Of a stretch of DNA of 25,376 bases, positions 14,801 to 22,735 are shown piece by piece. This DNA comes from a virus. Position numbers and translations under genes: made by a program. The stretch lies in IMG/VR virus record IMGVR_UViG_3300025030_000390, positions 1 through 25,376 of that record. One strand, given 5' to 3'. The notes under the pieces were generated by a model. That model made no database searches. It saw nothing but the letters and a program-made list of their open reading frames with translations, and was not told where the DNA came from. Each line of letters starts with the position of its first letter. Positions within the stretch are counted from its first letter, which is position 1.

Positions 14801-15165
14801 TACATATGCCTATCTGTTTTGTTCTCAAGTTTTCCCTTAGAGGTAGATTTAGAATTCAAAGTATTTAATTCTAATACTCCATCATAATTCTTAGCATATA
14901 ATCCTATGTGATATCCTCTTTCGTCTGCTTCATATTTAGTACACATATATGATTCAATACCATGTATGTATTTAATTCCTGCTTTATCACAATCTTGTTT
15001 CTTTTTTATCCAATCATACATTCCTCCGTGGTTAGAAAACGCTAATGCTTTACATTTTTCTTTTTTAGCAAGTTTAATATACTCTTTATAACTAGTGCAC
15101 GAATCAGAATAACCATTACAATTACTCGTATCGTCATGAATATGATATCTAATGTAATTTTCCAT
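11869..15165 (-). CDS. dnaE: DNA polymerase III alpha subunit (C-family, DnaE-type)
   Basis: Replicative DNA polymerase of 1098 aa, so the element probably copies its own DNA. An N-terminal PHP domain (about 1-260) has HIHDD (8-12), NHGG and GTDTHS (208-213), partly keeping the metal ligands. The polymerase core shows CRGSVGGS (366-373), the two catalytic aspartates in ADIDIDF (405-411), HPAGIIGSP (552-560) and the third aspartate in VKFDILGL (D597). The C-terminal part holds the tandem helix-hairpin-helix-like region (STRRAIGKK, YPLEFATAYL). No separate proofreading exonuclease domain of PolC type is present, which argues for DnaE rather than PolC. The ATG follows AAGGAGG five bases upstream, just after the nuclease gene stop. 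Confidence 0.95.
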   Translation of the reverse strand: MENYIRYHIHDDTSNCNGYSDSCTSYKEYIKLAKKEKCKALAFSNHGGMYDWIKKKQDCDKAGIKYIHGIESYMCTKYEADERGYHIGLYAKNYDGVLELNTLNSKSTSKGKLENKTDRHMYYNPRISFEDLMNTSENIIITTACLASMLWRKKDDEDDYVQRFLEWMSKNSHRCFLEIQYHTHEHQIEYNKLLWEWSKQYNIPLIAGTDTHSSSKYKAECRKILQISKDSFYGEEDEFDLTWKSFDELVECFRIQNALPEDVWMEAITNTNKFADMIEEFKLDKSFKYPNLYGNNAVDIWRETIARKFKHKKKNNIIDINKIDEYKKKINEEFDAMKNQNMESFMMFMSELVDYCNDNEIPYGFCRGSVGGSEIAFITDITDVDPIRWNTVFSRFCNADRVSLADIDIDFAPEDRVKVYEYIIKRFTPEKTAYISAFSTLRDRGTIDVLAKGLKYENLDIVMNIKNEFDKLFDEYFKIIQEEVNLEELDEIDAKSIDFDYHEVYCNRIRNNKSLTRANNLKKEFQNLKDNNKDLFYYFDGLKGTIIAKGTHPAGIIGSPITLADNLGVYYKDGDESHPVSICSMKAVDSVNFVKFDILGLKTVGIMKDVYKSIGSHYLKAHEIDWNDNKVWDNMITSNVGVFQFEGDYAFSLLKDFKPRFINDMSLVNAALRPSGKSYRDRLIKKEINVNPSKQLDDLLKDNYGYLVYQEDTIKFLTDICGFSGATADSTRRAIGKKLHAELQEQLPKILDGYCAKSDKSRESAEEEAKQFLQIIDDSSEYQFGYNHSTGYSMNGYAETRLRTYYPLEFATAYLDRSENKEDTNRGVSLANQLNAKINPILFGKSIAKYTFDKKENSIYKGISSIKFLNEQVPNELYALAQQKKYTDFIELLSDIKNTSVNSRQLKILTGLNFFRCFGKNKKLLQIIELYDKFAYSKQINFKDIEKLKINEDILKRYSQKTTKTLYKELNMIEYIKAVINDIEDKPLSIKEQVKFEMEFLEYTDYQNESAGDKFYIITKFEVYKDKTKPYVTLRHVKTGTDMKTKIKDGKIFVENPFKLYDVLKVNEFKQQFKTKNIGGKWQKTNEIEDILFDYEVY

Positions 15166-15175
15166 AAAAACCTCC

Positions 15176-16306
15176 TTAATCCATTAAACCTTCTAACCAA
15201 CTCATATCCTCATTGCTATCTGCCGATTCTATATGTGATTTTCTTTTTTCTAAATATACAGCATAAGGCTTATGTAAAAAACTACTATAACCACTTAGAT
15301 TTGCAAAGAAATAAGATTTTTTATCAGTAATTTCTTCCCACCATACATTTTCATCTTTTGTTTTTATATATTCTGTTTCTTTTTTATCAATATCAATAAT
15401 AGCATCGACAATATCTAATTTTAAATTCTCTATTTCTTCTTCTGTAAAATCTATATAAACATAACAATCTTTAATTTTATATTTAACTTGTATTGATTCT
15501 GGAAGACACAATATATCGTTTGTCATAGATAATAAATCTAAATACGAATTTATTTCTTCTTCTGAATATAGTTTTTCTTTACTTAACCACATTTTAACAT
15601 TGGATTTTAAACTTTTACCTATTTCGTTTCTTGCAATATTTCGCTCAGTTATTTTTCCATTGGCTTGCAAAACTTCAACGATTACATATTTAAGGAAATT
15701 CCATCTTATTTTTATATTTTCCAAAGGAACACCTAACTGCTTAATTCCTTCTGCATATAAAATTAGTTGCCCCTTTTCACTATCTATCTTTTTACCAGAG
15801 TAAATGCTTGATGTCTTCCAATCTGTAATTATAAAACAATTATCTTCCTTATGTATAAAATCAATATACCCCTGAAATACAAATCTATCTATTTTTATAA
15901 TAATAAATTTCTCTATTTCTACTTTTTTATTAATTATATTATGATTCTGAAAGAAATGTCTAATACAATTTTCATATTTATTTGCTATATTGCTATTTTT
16001 TTCTTCATTAGTTCTATCATATTTTAATTCTCCAGCATTAAATGTAAACAAAGCATTTTCGTATTCTTGTAACATATCTTCATATTCAATTTTTTTAGAA
16101 TAAAAATTTTCAAGAATTCCATGACACGCATTACCACTAACTCCATAAATCCCATCATCTCTATCTTCTTTTACTCTTGCTATATATTTAAGGTAATACT
16201 CGTAAATAGAATTTTTGTATGTATTATATCTTGACCAACTCCATAACATATTTGTATTATATTTTTTCTTTAATTTCTCTAATTCTTCTTTGCTTTTTCG
16301 AGCCAT
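15176..16306 (-). CDS. PD-(D/E)XK nuclease, RecB/Cas4-like
   Basis: Probable DNA exonuclease working with the replication proteins. The 376-aa protein has the RecB-family pattern: H62 in GNACHGILENF, D149 in FQGYIDFI, D162-x-K164 in ITDWKTS, and Q180-x3-Y184 (QLILY). The cysteines of the Cas4/AddB iron-sulphur cluster are not seen. The N-terminus is basic and coiled; the C-terminus is acidic and ends NEDMSWLEGLMD, resembling the tip of the ssDNA-binding candidate. The ATG lies inside the end of the primase gene (28-base overlap) after AGAAGG, so the two are coupled. Confidence 0.85.
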   Translation of the reverse strand: MARKSKEELEKLKKKYNTNMLWSWSRYNTYKNSIYEYYLKYIARVKEDRDDGIYGVSGNACHGILENFYSKKIEYEDMLQEYENALFTFNAGELKYDRTNEEKNSNIANKYENCIRHFFQNHNIINKKVEIEKFIIIKIDRFVFQGYIDFIHKEDNCFIITDWKTSSIYSGKKIDSEKGQLILYAEGIKQLGVPLENIKIRWNFLKYVIVEVLQANGKITERNIARNEIGKSLKSNVKMWLSKEKLYSEEEINSYLDLLSMTNDILCLPESIQVKYKIKDCYVYIDFTEEEIENLKLDIVDAIIDIDKKETEYIKTKDENVWWEEITDKKSYFFANLSGYSSFLHKPYAVYLEKRKSHIESADSNEDMSWLEGLMD

Positions 16307-17358
16307 TTTAAATATAACCTTCTTTCTTTTTCGTCATATGAAATTTTATATTTTAACAAATAGCCAAATATTTTATTGACTGCATCTGCTGGAGACTCCT
16401 TACCTTTTAATAAATCATATTTATCATAAATGTAATATATATTTCTTACGCCATAGAAGTGTTCACACGTACTTCTTATATGCTCAATTGATATTCCCTT
16501 GTCAAAAGCGATAACTATATCCACGTTTAGACCTATTAATATTTTTACTTGTTCATCAGATATATCATGACAACATATAGCCACTCCAGTACCATCATTT
16601 CTACTATGTCTTTTTAATACTGATTTTTCAGCTTCATAAACCAAAACATATCCTGCCTCTTGAATTGCTTGATAGTTTTCTTGAAGTCCATATATATTCA
16701 TGCTTTTTGGAAAGTTTTTTAATGGGAAGTATTTTGGTATATCCAACATTTCATGTTCTTTAATAACCGTCCTACCCATAACTCCTACATAATCATTTTT
16801 GCCTCCACTCCAAAAACGATGAGGAATAACTATTCTCTTTCTGTTTACGCTATATCCTATATTAAATACTGTAGAAGTCCAAGGCATAATGCCATCTATT
16901 CTCACCCAATCTATATGTATATATGGAATGTACTCGCTTAAGCAATCTTGGTTAATAACCTCTAGATCGTTTAGATCGTAAGAATGTCTTTTACTTTTTA
17001 CTTTCTTGAAAATCTCTAAAGGATCATTAAATTTCACCTCGTCTTTCTTTTTATGATTAAATTTGTATTCTAGACCAAACAAATTATGGATATATCTATT
17101 TGAATCTGAGAAAGATATATTCTTTATATTCATACATAAAGTAAAAATATTACCTCGAATAATATTACTATCAGATTGATATATCTTAGTTTTTAGTGTC
17201 TGTTTTTTCACAGATATAGCATCTTTACTTGAATGAGATGGTAATCCACATCTATATTCTTTACTATATTCCTTGAGATGATGGCAACCTAAATTTTCAA
17301 GTATGTATACAGTCTTATCATTATCAAGAATATATTGAATTAATTCATTAGCATTCAT
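16279..17358 (-). CDS. DnaG-type primase
   Basis: Makes RNA primers for the fork. The 359-aa protein is shorter than bacterial DnaG (about 600), as usual in phages. An N-terminal zinc-finger-like part has GCHHLKEYSKEYRCGLP (24-40). The TOPRIM domain has the acidic YEAEKS (241-246), with E242/E244, and IAFDKG (283-288), with D285. The ATG follows GGGGATGGTGAT, just after the helicase stop, and the 3' end overlaps the nuclease start. The lack of a helicase-binding C-terminal domain suggests contact with the helicase by another route or partner. Confidence 0.85.
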   Translation of the reverse strand: MNANELIQYILDNDKTVYILENLGCHHLKEYSKEYRCGLPSHSSKDAISVKKQTLKTKIYQSDSNIIRGNIFTLCMNIKNISFSDSNRYIHNLFGLEYKFNHKKKDEVKFNDPLEIFKKVKSKRHSYDLNDLEVINQDCLSEYIPYIHIDWVRIDGIMPWTSTVFNIGYSVNRKRIVIPHRFWSGGKNDYVGVMGRTVIKEHEMLDIPKYFPLKNFPKSMNIYGLQENYQAIQEAGYVLVYEAEKSVLKRHSRNDGTGVAICCHDISDEQVKILIGLNVDIVIAFDKGISIEHIRSTCEHFYGVRNIYYIYDKYDLLKGKESPADAVNKIFGYLLKYKISYDEKERRLYLKWLEKAKKN

Positions 17359-17371
17359 ATCACCATCCCCT

Positions 17372-18886
17372 TTAAAAATCTACTGGAACAACTGTATATC
17401 CAATTTCTTTATAAACGTTGCGCGAAAGGTCGTGTTCTACAATAATTTGATAATCATTAGTGCTACCTTCACGATTTTTAACAATGAATATTATTTGATA
17501 ATTCTTACCTTTTTTTAGTTTTACAGGAATTTGAGATTCAATATTACCTTGTCTTTTTTCTTTTCTATAAACATTTAATTCGCGTTTTCCACCTTCTATT
17601 TCATCATCAAGAACTTTTCTAACCATTAAACAAGTTGACGCGACATCTACAATATTTTTTGCCATACCAATATTATCTTGATCATAATATCTTTGTTTTG
17701 AACTACCTTTACTTAATTGGAATGTAATCCAAATATGTACATTTTTTGATTCTGGTTTAATAACATCATTAATTTCAACCATGTTCTGTTGCATACTAAA
17801 CCAAAAAGCTTCACTGCTTGATGCTTTTGAATCTGCTTTGTATGTATCAAGCATGAAATATTTTACACCCATACTAGAGTATTTTTTTATTGTTTTGATT
17901 GCTTTAGCTGTAGTATATTGTGTAAATGGTTTTAGTATTATTGTATTTTTATATTGCTTAACCCATTCTGAACACTTTTTTAGTAATTCTTTTACCTCTG
18001 GTTTATATTTACCATCACGTACAATATATTTTTGTAAATCTTCCTTAAAAACATTATTAGCCACCCAAACAAGAAATTCACGTTGCCATTTCTTCTTCCC
18101 TTCTTCGTTTATCATTATGACTATTTTCTCTTTATGTTCCAAAATTCCTGGAAGAATTAAAATTCTACTTAACGCTGTCTTTCCCACACCACTCAGACCA
18201 CCAACCAAAGTAATATTACCTTCAAGATTACCTCCGACTTCCTTGTTTAACATAGGTGAATTGTATAATGGTAAACCTACTGCTGCGCCTTGATCTAATT
18301 CTTCAATCAATTCATCTAGCCCATCAGAAATATCATGAGTAATATCTTCTCCTTCAACATTAATAAAAATATGATTCAATATTGCCTCTTCTTCGTCATA
18401 TATTTGTTCAGATGTCATATCTACAAAATCTTTAATTCTTTCTGATATTGGTTTCTTTTTCAATAAACCTAATACAGCATTCCATTTGTAAAGTTCATTA
18501 ATATATCCACTAAGATTATCAATTTTTACATATGTTTTTGCGTTTTCAATTGTTTCATAACCTTTATATTTTTCATATTGCTCCTTTAGTTTTAAATGTT
18601 TTTCAAGATATAATCCTACGGTAATATCGTCAAGGACTAATTTTTTCTCTTTTATAACTATATCATAACCTATCTGCCAATAGACCTTCCAACAGTTTTC
18701 TGTAAAATTAGATAATTTTAGTTTATCATATGTATAATATAAATCAGGTTGTTTCCACAATATTGAGACGATATTTGCCTCGCAAGCCTTTTTATATTCT
18801 CTAATCTTTTTACCTGTTGCCAACATTTCTTCTTCGAATGGAGTTAATTTATTTGTTGCACTTTTACTTTTAACGGCTTGTGTAAT
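17372..18886 (-). CDS. DnaB-type replicative helicase, probable AUU start
   Basis: Hexameric 5'-3' replicative helicase. An N-terminal helical domain (about 20-160) precedes the RecA-like motor with Walker A GGLSGVGKTA (about 229-238), NEEGKKKWQREF after strand 2, LDTYK (Walker B region) and the arginine-finger segment VYRKEKRQG. A GTG at 18895 would give 507 aa, but that GTG is part of the GAGGTG ribosome binding site itself. The ATT at 18886 is six bases beyond that site and is the best-spaced codon, giving 504 aa. The next ATG (about 24 codons on) would cut the N-terminus and has no binding site. The next gene downstream is the primase. Confidence 0.88.
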   Translation of the reverse strand: MTQAVKSKSATNKLTPFEEEMLATGKKIREYKKACEANIVSILWKQPDLYYTYDKLKLSNFTENCWKVYWQIGYDIVIKEKKLVLDDITVGLYLEKHLKLKEQYEKYKGYETIENAKTYVKIDNLSGYINELYKWNAVLGLLKKKPISERIKDFVDMTSEQIYDEEEAILNHIFINVEGEDITHDISDGLDELIEELDQGAAVGLPLYNSPMLNKEVGGNLEGNITLVGGLSGVGKTALSRILILPGILEHKEKIVIMINEEGKKKWQREFLVWVANNVFKEDLQKYIVRDGKYKPEVKELLKKCSEWVKQYKNTIILKPFTQYTTAKAIKTIKKYSSMGVKYFMLDTYKADSKASSSEAFWFSMQQNMVEINDVIKPESKNVHIWITFQLSKGSSKQRYYDQDNIGMAKNIVDVASTCLMVRKVLDDEIEGGKRELNVYRKEKRQGNIESQIPVKLKKGKNYQIIFIVKNREGSTNDYQIIVEHDLSRNVYKEIGYTVVPVDF

Positions 18887-18899
18887 AGATATCACCTCT

Positions 18900-19454
18900 T
18901 TACCATAAATCTTTTAATGTATTGTTTATAATTTTTGTTTTTGTCTTGTATTCTGCTCCTTCGTGAAATATATTATCTGTTTCTATATTTTCTGCTTTAC
19001 TTTTTGCGGTTTCTACATTTTTCAATCTAATAACCATGTCATTAATGTTGCTTTCGATAATAACCATTGCATAATTGAATTTATGTTGTTCGCCAGTAAA
19101 TTTAGTATTATTAGTTCTAAATCCAATTAATATGTCTTGTTTGCATAGTTTAAATGTATACAGAATCGTTTTAAAATCATAACTTGCCATAGGAGTTATT
19201 TTTTTATTTGCAAGAAATTGACCTTTAGATAATCCCTTAAGTCTTAGTAATACATAGTTAGGCAATTTTAAATCTGGTTCGTATTCTAAAATATCTTTTT
19301 TTACATATTCGTAAAGTTCGCACCATTCCTTATATATTTTTGATTTTATATTTTGTTCTTTTTTTAATTCTTCTTGTTTAATTTGTTTTAATCTTTTCTT
19401 TTCTAAATTTTCCAGTTTCTCTTTTTCTATTTCTTCCTTGCTTCTTTTTGTCAT
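18900..19454 (-). CDS. Unknown protein between recombination ATPase and helicase, 184 aa
   Basis: Basic, strongly charged N-terminal coiled-coil (residues 1-45, Lys/Glu-rich) followed by a compact part with LPNYVLLRLKGLSKGQFL and ILYTFKLCKQDIL. I recognise no family. The ATG has AAAGGAG 11 bases upstream, preceded by a GGGAGG/CCTCCC hairpin. The stop is immediately before the helicase ribosome binding site. Position between the ATPase and the DnaB-type helicase makes a helicase-loader or replisome-organiser role possible; that is inference from order only. Confidence 0.75.
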   Translation of the reverse strand: MTKRSKEEIEKEKLENLEKKRLKQIKQEELKKEQNIKSKIYKEWCELYEYVKKDILEYEPDLKLPNYVLLRLKGLSKGQFLANKKITPMASYDFKTILYTFKLCKQDILIGFRTNNTKFTGEQHKFNYAMVIIESNINDMVIRLKNVETAKSKAENIETDNIFHEGAEYKTKTKIINNTLKDLW

Positions 19455-19481
19455 AAATATTTTATCTCCTTTAAACGTACA

Positions 19482-19505
19482 GGGAGGAAAAATTAATTCC
19501 CTCCC
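19482..19505. repeat. Intergenic hairpin, GGGAGG/CCTCCC
   Basis: Six-bp GC stem with a 12-base AT loop between the ATPase stop (19517) and the ribosome binding site of the 184-aa gene. One of three like-placed hairpins in the window. No U-tract follows on the transcribed strand. Confidence 0.55.
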
Positions 19506-19516
19506 ATTATTTATAT

Positions 19517-20653
19517 TTATTTTCCGTCTATTAAATCGAACAAAATATTTGCATGTTCTAAGTTATCAACTTTTGTAGGATTTACATATCCTAACTCTTT
19601 ACTTTTTAAAAGTAGCGGTTTTAATTTTTCTGGATTTGTTTTATTTGTTTTTACAAAACCAGTGATCATTGCTACAAGTTGTTCTACTTCTTTTGTTTCG
19701 AATTCTGCTTTTTTGTCAATTGCGTTGATTTCATCAATTTTTTCTTTTTCTACTGCTTGTTCTATCTTAGTATCTTCAATAGATTTTATTCCTGCTTGCT
19801 TATCATGTTCAATTTTAATTGCTTCCTCAACTGCTTTTATAAATTCTTCTGGACTAAAAAGTATTGAGTCCGTAATTTCAGAAAATCTTGACTTAGAATC
19901 AATATTAAAATTATCATCTCTAAAAGTAATCTTTCTTGTTTCATTTTCAATAGATCCTTTTATTTCGTCTTTTCTATCTTTACCTTTTCCTACTTTTCTT
20001 CCTGTTTTTGTTTGTGTAATTTCTCTATCGATAGATGCTACACCCAGTACATGTAATTTTGTCTTTAACGCACTAAAATATCTATGAGACATATTAGTAG
20101 TTAACATATCATATTCAAGACCAGTTGCCACATCTGTCATAGTTCTCTTTTTTGTATGACCAATAATAAACATACTAATTCCTATTTTCTTAAGCTCCCA
20201 CATTCTAGTTAAGATAATTTCAGCGGCCTTGTCTTCTCCGGCCATATATCCACCGAAAGTTGCTTTAATAGATTGAGTTGGTTTTTCTGGATTTTCTTTA
20301 TTATGTAATCTAATTACTTCTGGTTCGGCAATTTCAAACAATTCGTCTAATGTATCATAGATAATAACTTTTAAATCTTTATAATCTGTAAGTTTATTCT
20401 CTAATATATCATCAGTTACTTCTTCAAAAGCATCCCAGTCAGGGATATCTTCATATATAGCTCCAGCAATGGCATCAATACCATCTTCTTTACCAATATT
20501 AAAAATCATGTATCCGTCTTCGCCTACAAGTTGCTCACATACTTCTTTTGCTAGAGTTGTTTTGCCAATTCCACTTTCTCCAATTAATCCCAAGTTATAA
20601 GCCAATGGATCTACTTTGATTACATTCTTTTTACCATATTTTCTTTCTGCCAA
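19517..20653 (-). CDS. Sak4/RecA-like AAA ATPase
   Basis: Phage recombination ATPase of the Sak4 / AAA_24 type, expected to work with the neighbouring ssDNA-binding protein in annealing or strand exchange. The 378-aa protein has Walker A GESGIGKTT (25-33) and Walker B VIIYDTLDE (D100), then MFIIGHTKKRT, the sensor region. The family core spans about 250 residues; the rest is a charged, probably coiled C-terminal extension (about 270-378). It starts with TTG, seven bases after AAGGA, and lies downstream of a perfect 10-bp hairpin. Confidence 0.85.
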   Translation of the reverse strand: MAERKYGKKNVIKVDPLAYNLGLIGESGIGKTTLAKEVCEQLVGEDGYMIFNIGKEDGIDAIAGAIYEDIPDWDAFEEVTDDILENKLTDYKDLKVIIYDTLDELFEIAEPEVIRLHNKENPEKPTQSIKATFGGYMAGEDKAAEIILTRMWELKKIGISMFIIGHTKKRTMTDVATGLEYDMLTTNMSHRYFSALKTKLHVLGVASIDREITQTKTGRKVGKGKDRKDEIKGSIENETRKITFRDDNFNIDSKSRFSEITDSILFSPEEFIKAVEEAIKIEHDKQAGIKSIEDTKIEQAVEKEKIDEINAIDKKAEFETKEVEQLVAMITGFVKTNKTNPEKLKPLLLKSKELGYVNPTKVDNLEHANILFDLIDGK

Positions 20654-20699
20654 CTAAAATTCCTTCTTTCGATTAATTTATTATACTATTTTTATTATC

Positions 20700-20727
20700 T
20701 AGGGGTAAGAATAGATCCTTACCCCTA
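20700..20727. repeat. Intergenic hairpin, 10-bp perfect stem
   Basis: TAGGGGTAAG / CTTACCCCTA with an 8-base loop, between the stop of the ssDNA-binding candidate (20746) and the ATPase start. The sequence after it on the transcribed strand (GATAATAAAAAT) is A-rich, not U-rich, so full termination is unlikely; it may tune expression between the very abundant binding protein and the ATPase. Confidence 0.7.
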
Positions 20728-20745
20728 ACTATCAAAGAATAATTA

Positions 20746-21942
20746 TTATTCTTCGTCTAGTGCATCCATCCAAGATGTATCTTCTGTAGCATCTTCATTT
20801 TCATCAGAATCTTCTGTATCAGTAGTTTCTAAATCTTCTTCCTCCTCTTCTTTATCTTCAATCATAAAGTCAAAAAAGAAATCTTCTTCTTTATATTGAC
20901 CCTCTGTTTTAAGAATTACAGGTTTTTTATTATCTTCCTCGCCAACCATTTTAATAGCTGGTTTTCTAATTACCATTTTCTTTTCTTTACTACCACCAAC
21001 GGCAAGTTTATTTATTGCCTCTTCCATAGTATAAGCTCCCATTTCAATAAGATCCATAATATCTTCGGGGATATCTGCTTCTGTAATATTAACTAAAGAC
21101 TGTCCTTCTACAATATCACCGTCAATAACAACTTCTGTAATATCTTTTTTTACCTTTAATACTTTATCAATAAATTTTTTAGTATTTTCAGGTTTAATCT
21201 TATCTACTTCGAGTTCAAATGTTTTCTTAAAGGTTATATTTTGTTTAACTACTTTACCATTGTATTCTTTTGTATAGTCAATAACTCTTGCGTAAATAGG
21301 GTAAATAGCTTTTTCTTTATCTAGTTTTCCAACACTGTCTTTATCAAGAAGAATTGATTGTGTAAATGTTGCTTTGTATTTAGACACATCATCTACTTTA
21401 GATAAAAATATACTCTTTATTTCTTTTGTTACTGTAGTTGAGTCATTATATATTTTGAATACAAATCCACCTTTAACATTAACAACCATTCCTTCTTTGA
21501 GATGTTCTTGAACATATTCAATAGCATCATAGGCAGACAAAAACTTTTTAGGAAATGTTTTTTCTTTATCGTCTTTTTCAAGTCCGATAGTAATAAAACA
21601 TTGATCTCCAATTGTTTTAAGAATATCATCGTCAAACCTATCTTCCCATGCAATTGTATATTGATTACCAAAATCATCAATTATTTTACCTTTATCATTT
21701 TCTTTTTGACCATGGACATAGAGAATATTATCTCTTTCAGAACCATAACCACCCATTAAATCAGCATAAACAACATTTCCACCACCGCAATCCACTCCAA
21801 GATTTAGTTGATTCCAAACCCAATCTGATTTCTTTGTGGTTTCGTCCATCTTAAATGTGAAATCAGTAATTTTTGCTTCTCCAATTAATTGAAATAACGA
21901 TTGTCCTTTTTTAAGTTGTTTTTTATCTTCTTTCTTTGCCAT
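20746..21942 (-). CDS. Probable single-stranded-DNA-binding protein with acidic tail
   Basis: A 398-aa protein with no obvious catalytic motif. The N-terminal half is beta-rich with repeated short strands (residues about 15-130), and the last 50 residues are extremely acidic (EDKEEEEEDLETTDTEDSD), ending DTSWMDALDEE. Acidic tails that recruit partners are typical of SSBs, and phage SSBs often sit beside a Sak4-type ATPase, as here. The OB fold cannot be proven by eye. I chose ATG 21942 because GAAGGA lies at correct spacing before it; a seven-residue longer form is possible. Alternative: another replication scaffold protein. Confidence 0.65.
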   Translation of the reverse strand: MAKKEDKKQLKKGQSLFQLIGEAKITDFTFKMDETTKKSDWVWNQLNLGVDCGGGNVVYADLMGGYGSERDNILYVHGQKENDKGKIIDDFGNQYTIAWEDRFDDDILKTIGDQCFITIGLEKDDKEKTFPKKFLSAYDAIEYVQEHLKEGMVVNVKGGFVFKIYNDSTTVTKEIKSIFLSKVDDVSKYKATFTQSILLDKDSVGKLDKEKAIYPIYARVIDYTKEYNGKVVKQNITFKKTFELEVDKIKPENTKKFIDKVLKVKKDITEVVIDGDIVEGQSLVNITEADIPEDIMDLIEMGAYTMEEAINKLAVGGSKEKKMVIRKPAIKMVGEEDNKKPVILKTEGQYKEEDFFFDFMIEDKEEEEEDLETTDTEDSDENEDATEDTSWMDALDEE

Positions 21943-22001
21943 TATATGTATTCCTTCTTTCAATATTTTATTTTATTTTATTACTTAATGCACATGATCT
22001 T

Positions 22002-22079
22002 TTAAAATATATTGAAAGAAGGAGGTGGTTTGCTTCTACAGATAGGAACTTGACCCCATGCTTTTGTTTTAATAAACAT
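22002..22079 (-). CDS. Small peptide, 25 aa
   Basis: Short frame with AAAGGAAAG before its ATG: MFIKTKAWGQVPIC, then RSKPPPSFNIF. It fills most of the gap between the HD protein and the ssDNA-binding candidate. The good binding site and the neat fit argue for translation; the length argues for caution. No function known. Confidence 0.4.
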   Translation of the reverse strand: MFIKTKAWGQVPICRSKPPPSFNIF

Positions 22080-22099
22080 CTTTCCTTTCTATTATTATT

Positions 22100-22675
22100 T
22101 TATCTTACAACCTTAACATCGAAATTGAATTCTAAGCATTTTCTACTAGCTAAATAATCACACCAATGTACAAAATGTTGTATTTTGCTTTTTGGAGTAG
22201 GCATTATTTTCTTCTTTGTTTTATAATCAAAGCACCATTGGCCCATATGTGATTCAATATTACCAACAATCATGTTCAAAGTATTATCATCTACACAACT
22301 ATTTATTTCTTGATTTGTCTTAAGCATATTAGTAACAATTAATGGATGTTCTGTGACGGTATGAGAACTATTATCTAATCCTGATTTACAACCATCATGT
22401 AATATTAAAGACGCTATAATTATGTCTTTATCATCTTCTGTATACTTAAAAATATCTAATCTAAACATTTCTACTGCAATTCTAACTGCTGCTTGTGTGT
22501 GTTTTACCAAACCTCCTTCTCCCAAAGCATATTGAGGGTGATATTTACCTGAAGATGATGCAGGAATTGAAAAGAAATATTCTGGTAAGTTATTTAATGC
22601 CTTTTCTGTAAATTCTTTGATCTTAGGATTTTTTATGTATGATAGTTCTATTTCGAAAATATTTAATCTATCCAC
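22100..22675 (-). CDS. HD-domain phosphohydrolase
   Basis: Metal-dependent phosphohydrolase of the HD superfamily, 191 aa; substrate unknown (nucleotide or nucleic acid). Metal ligands are visible: H59 in GGLVKHTQ, H93-D94 in LILHDGCK, H110 in TEHPLIV, H143 in ESHMGQW and D173 in HWCDYLASR. The start is GTG, six bases after AAAGGAG. It is the first gene downstream of a perfect sigma-A promoter and so heads the replication operon. Similar HD genes occur early in phage replication blocks. Confidence 0.88.
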   Translation of the reverse strand: MDRLNIFEIELSYIKNPKIKEFTEKALNNLPEYFFSIPASSSGKYHPQYALGEGGLVKHTQAAVRIAVEMFRLDIFKYTEDDKDIIIASLILHDGCKSGLDNSSHTVTEHPLIVTNMLKTNQEINSCVDDNTLNMIVGNIESHMGQWCFDYKTKKKIMPTPKSKIQHFVHWCDYLASRKCLEFNFDVKVVR

Positions 22676-22706
22676 TCGCTACTCCTTTCAATAACTCCAC
22701 TTAATA

Positions 22707-22735
22707 ATTATACCACACAACTAAAACCATGTCAA
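22707..22735 (-). promoter_or_regulatory. Perfect sigma-A promoter (TTGACA-17-TATAAT)
   Basis: Minus strand TTGACA (22730-22735) and TATAAT (22707-22712), 17-base spacer, about 30 bases upstream of the HD gene GTG. It lies just outside the right end of the TnpB element and should drive the whole replication operon down to the RecD2-like helicase. Confidence 0.93.

Noticed and set aside
21429-21680. Minus-strand 83-aa frame inside the ssDNA-binding candidate
   Set aside because: It is an out-of-frame shadow of the larger gene on the same strand, with no binding site.
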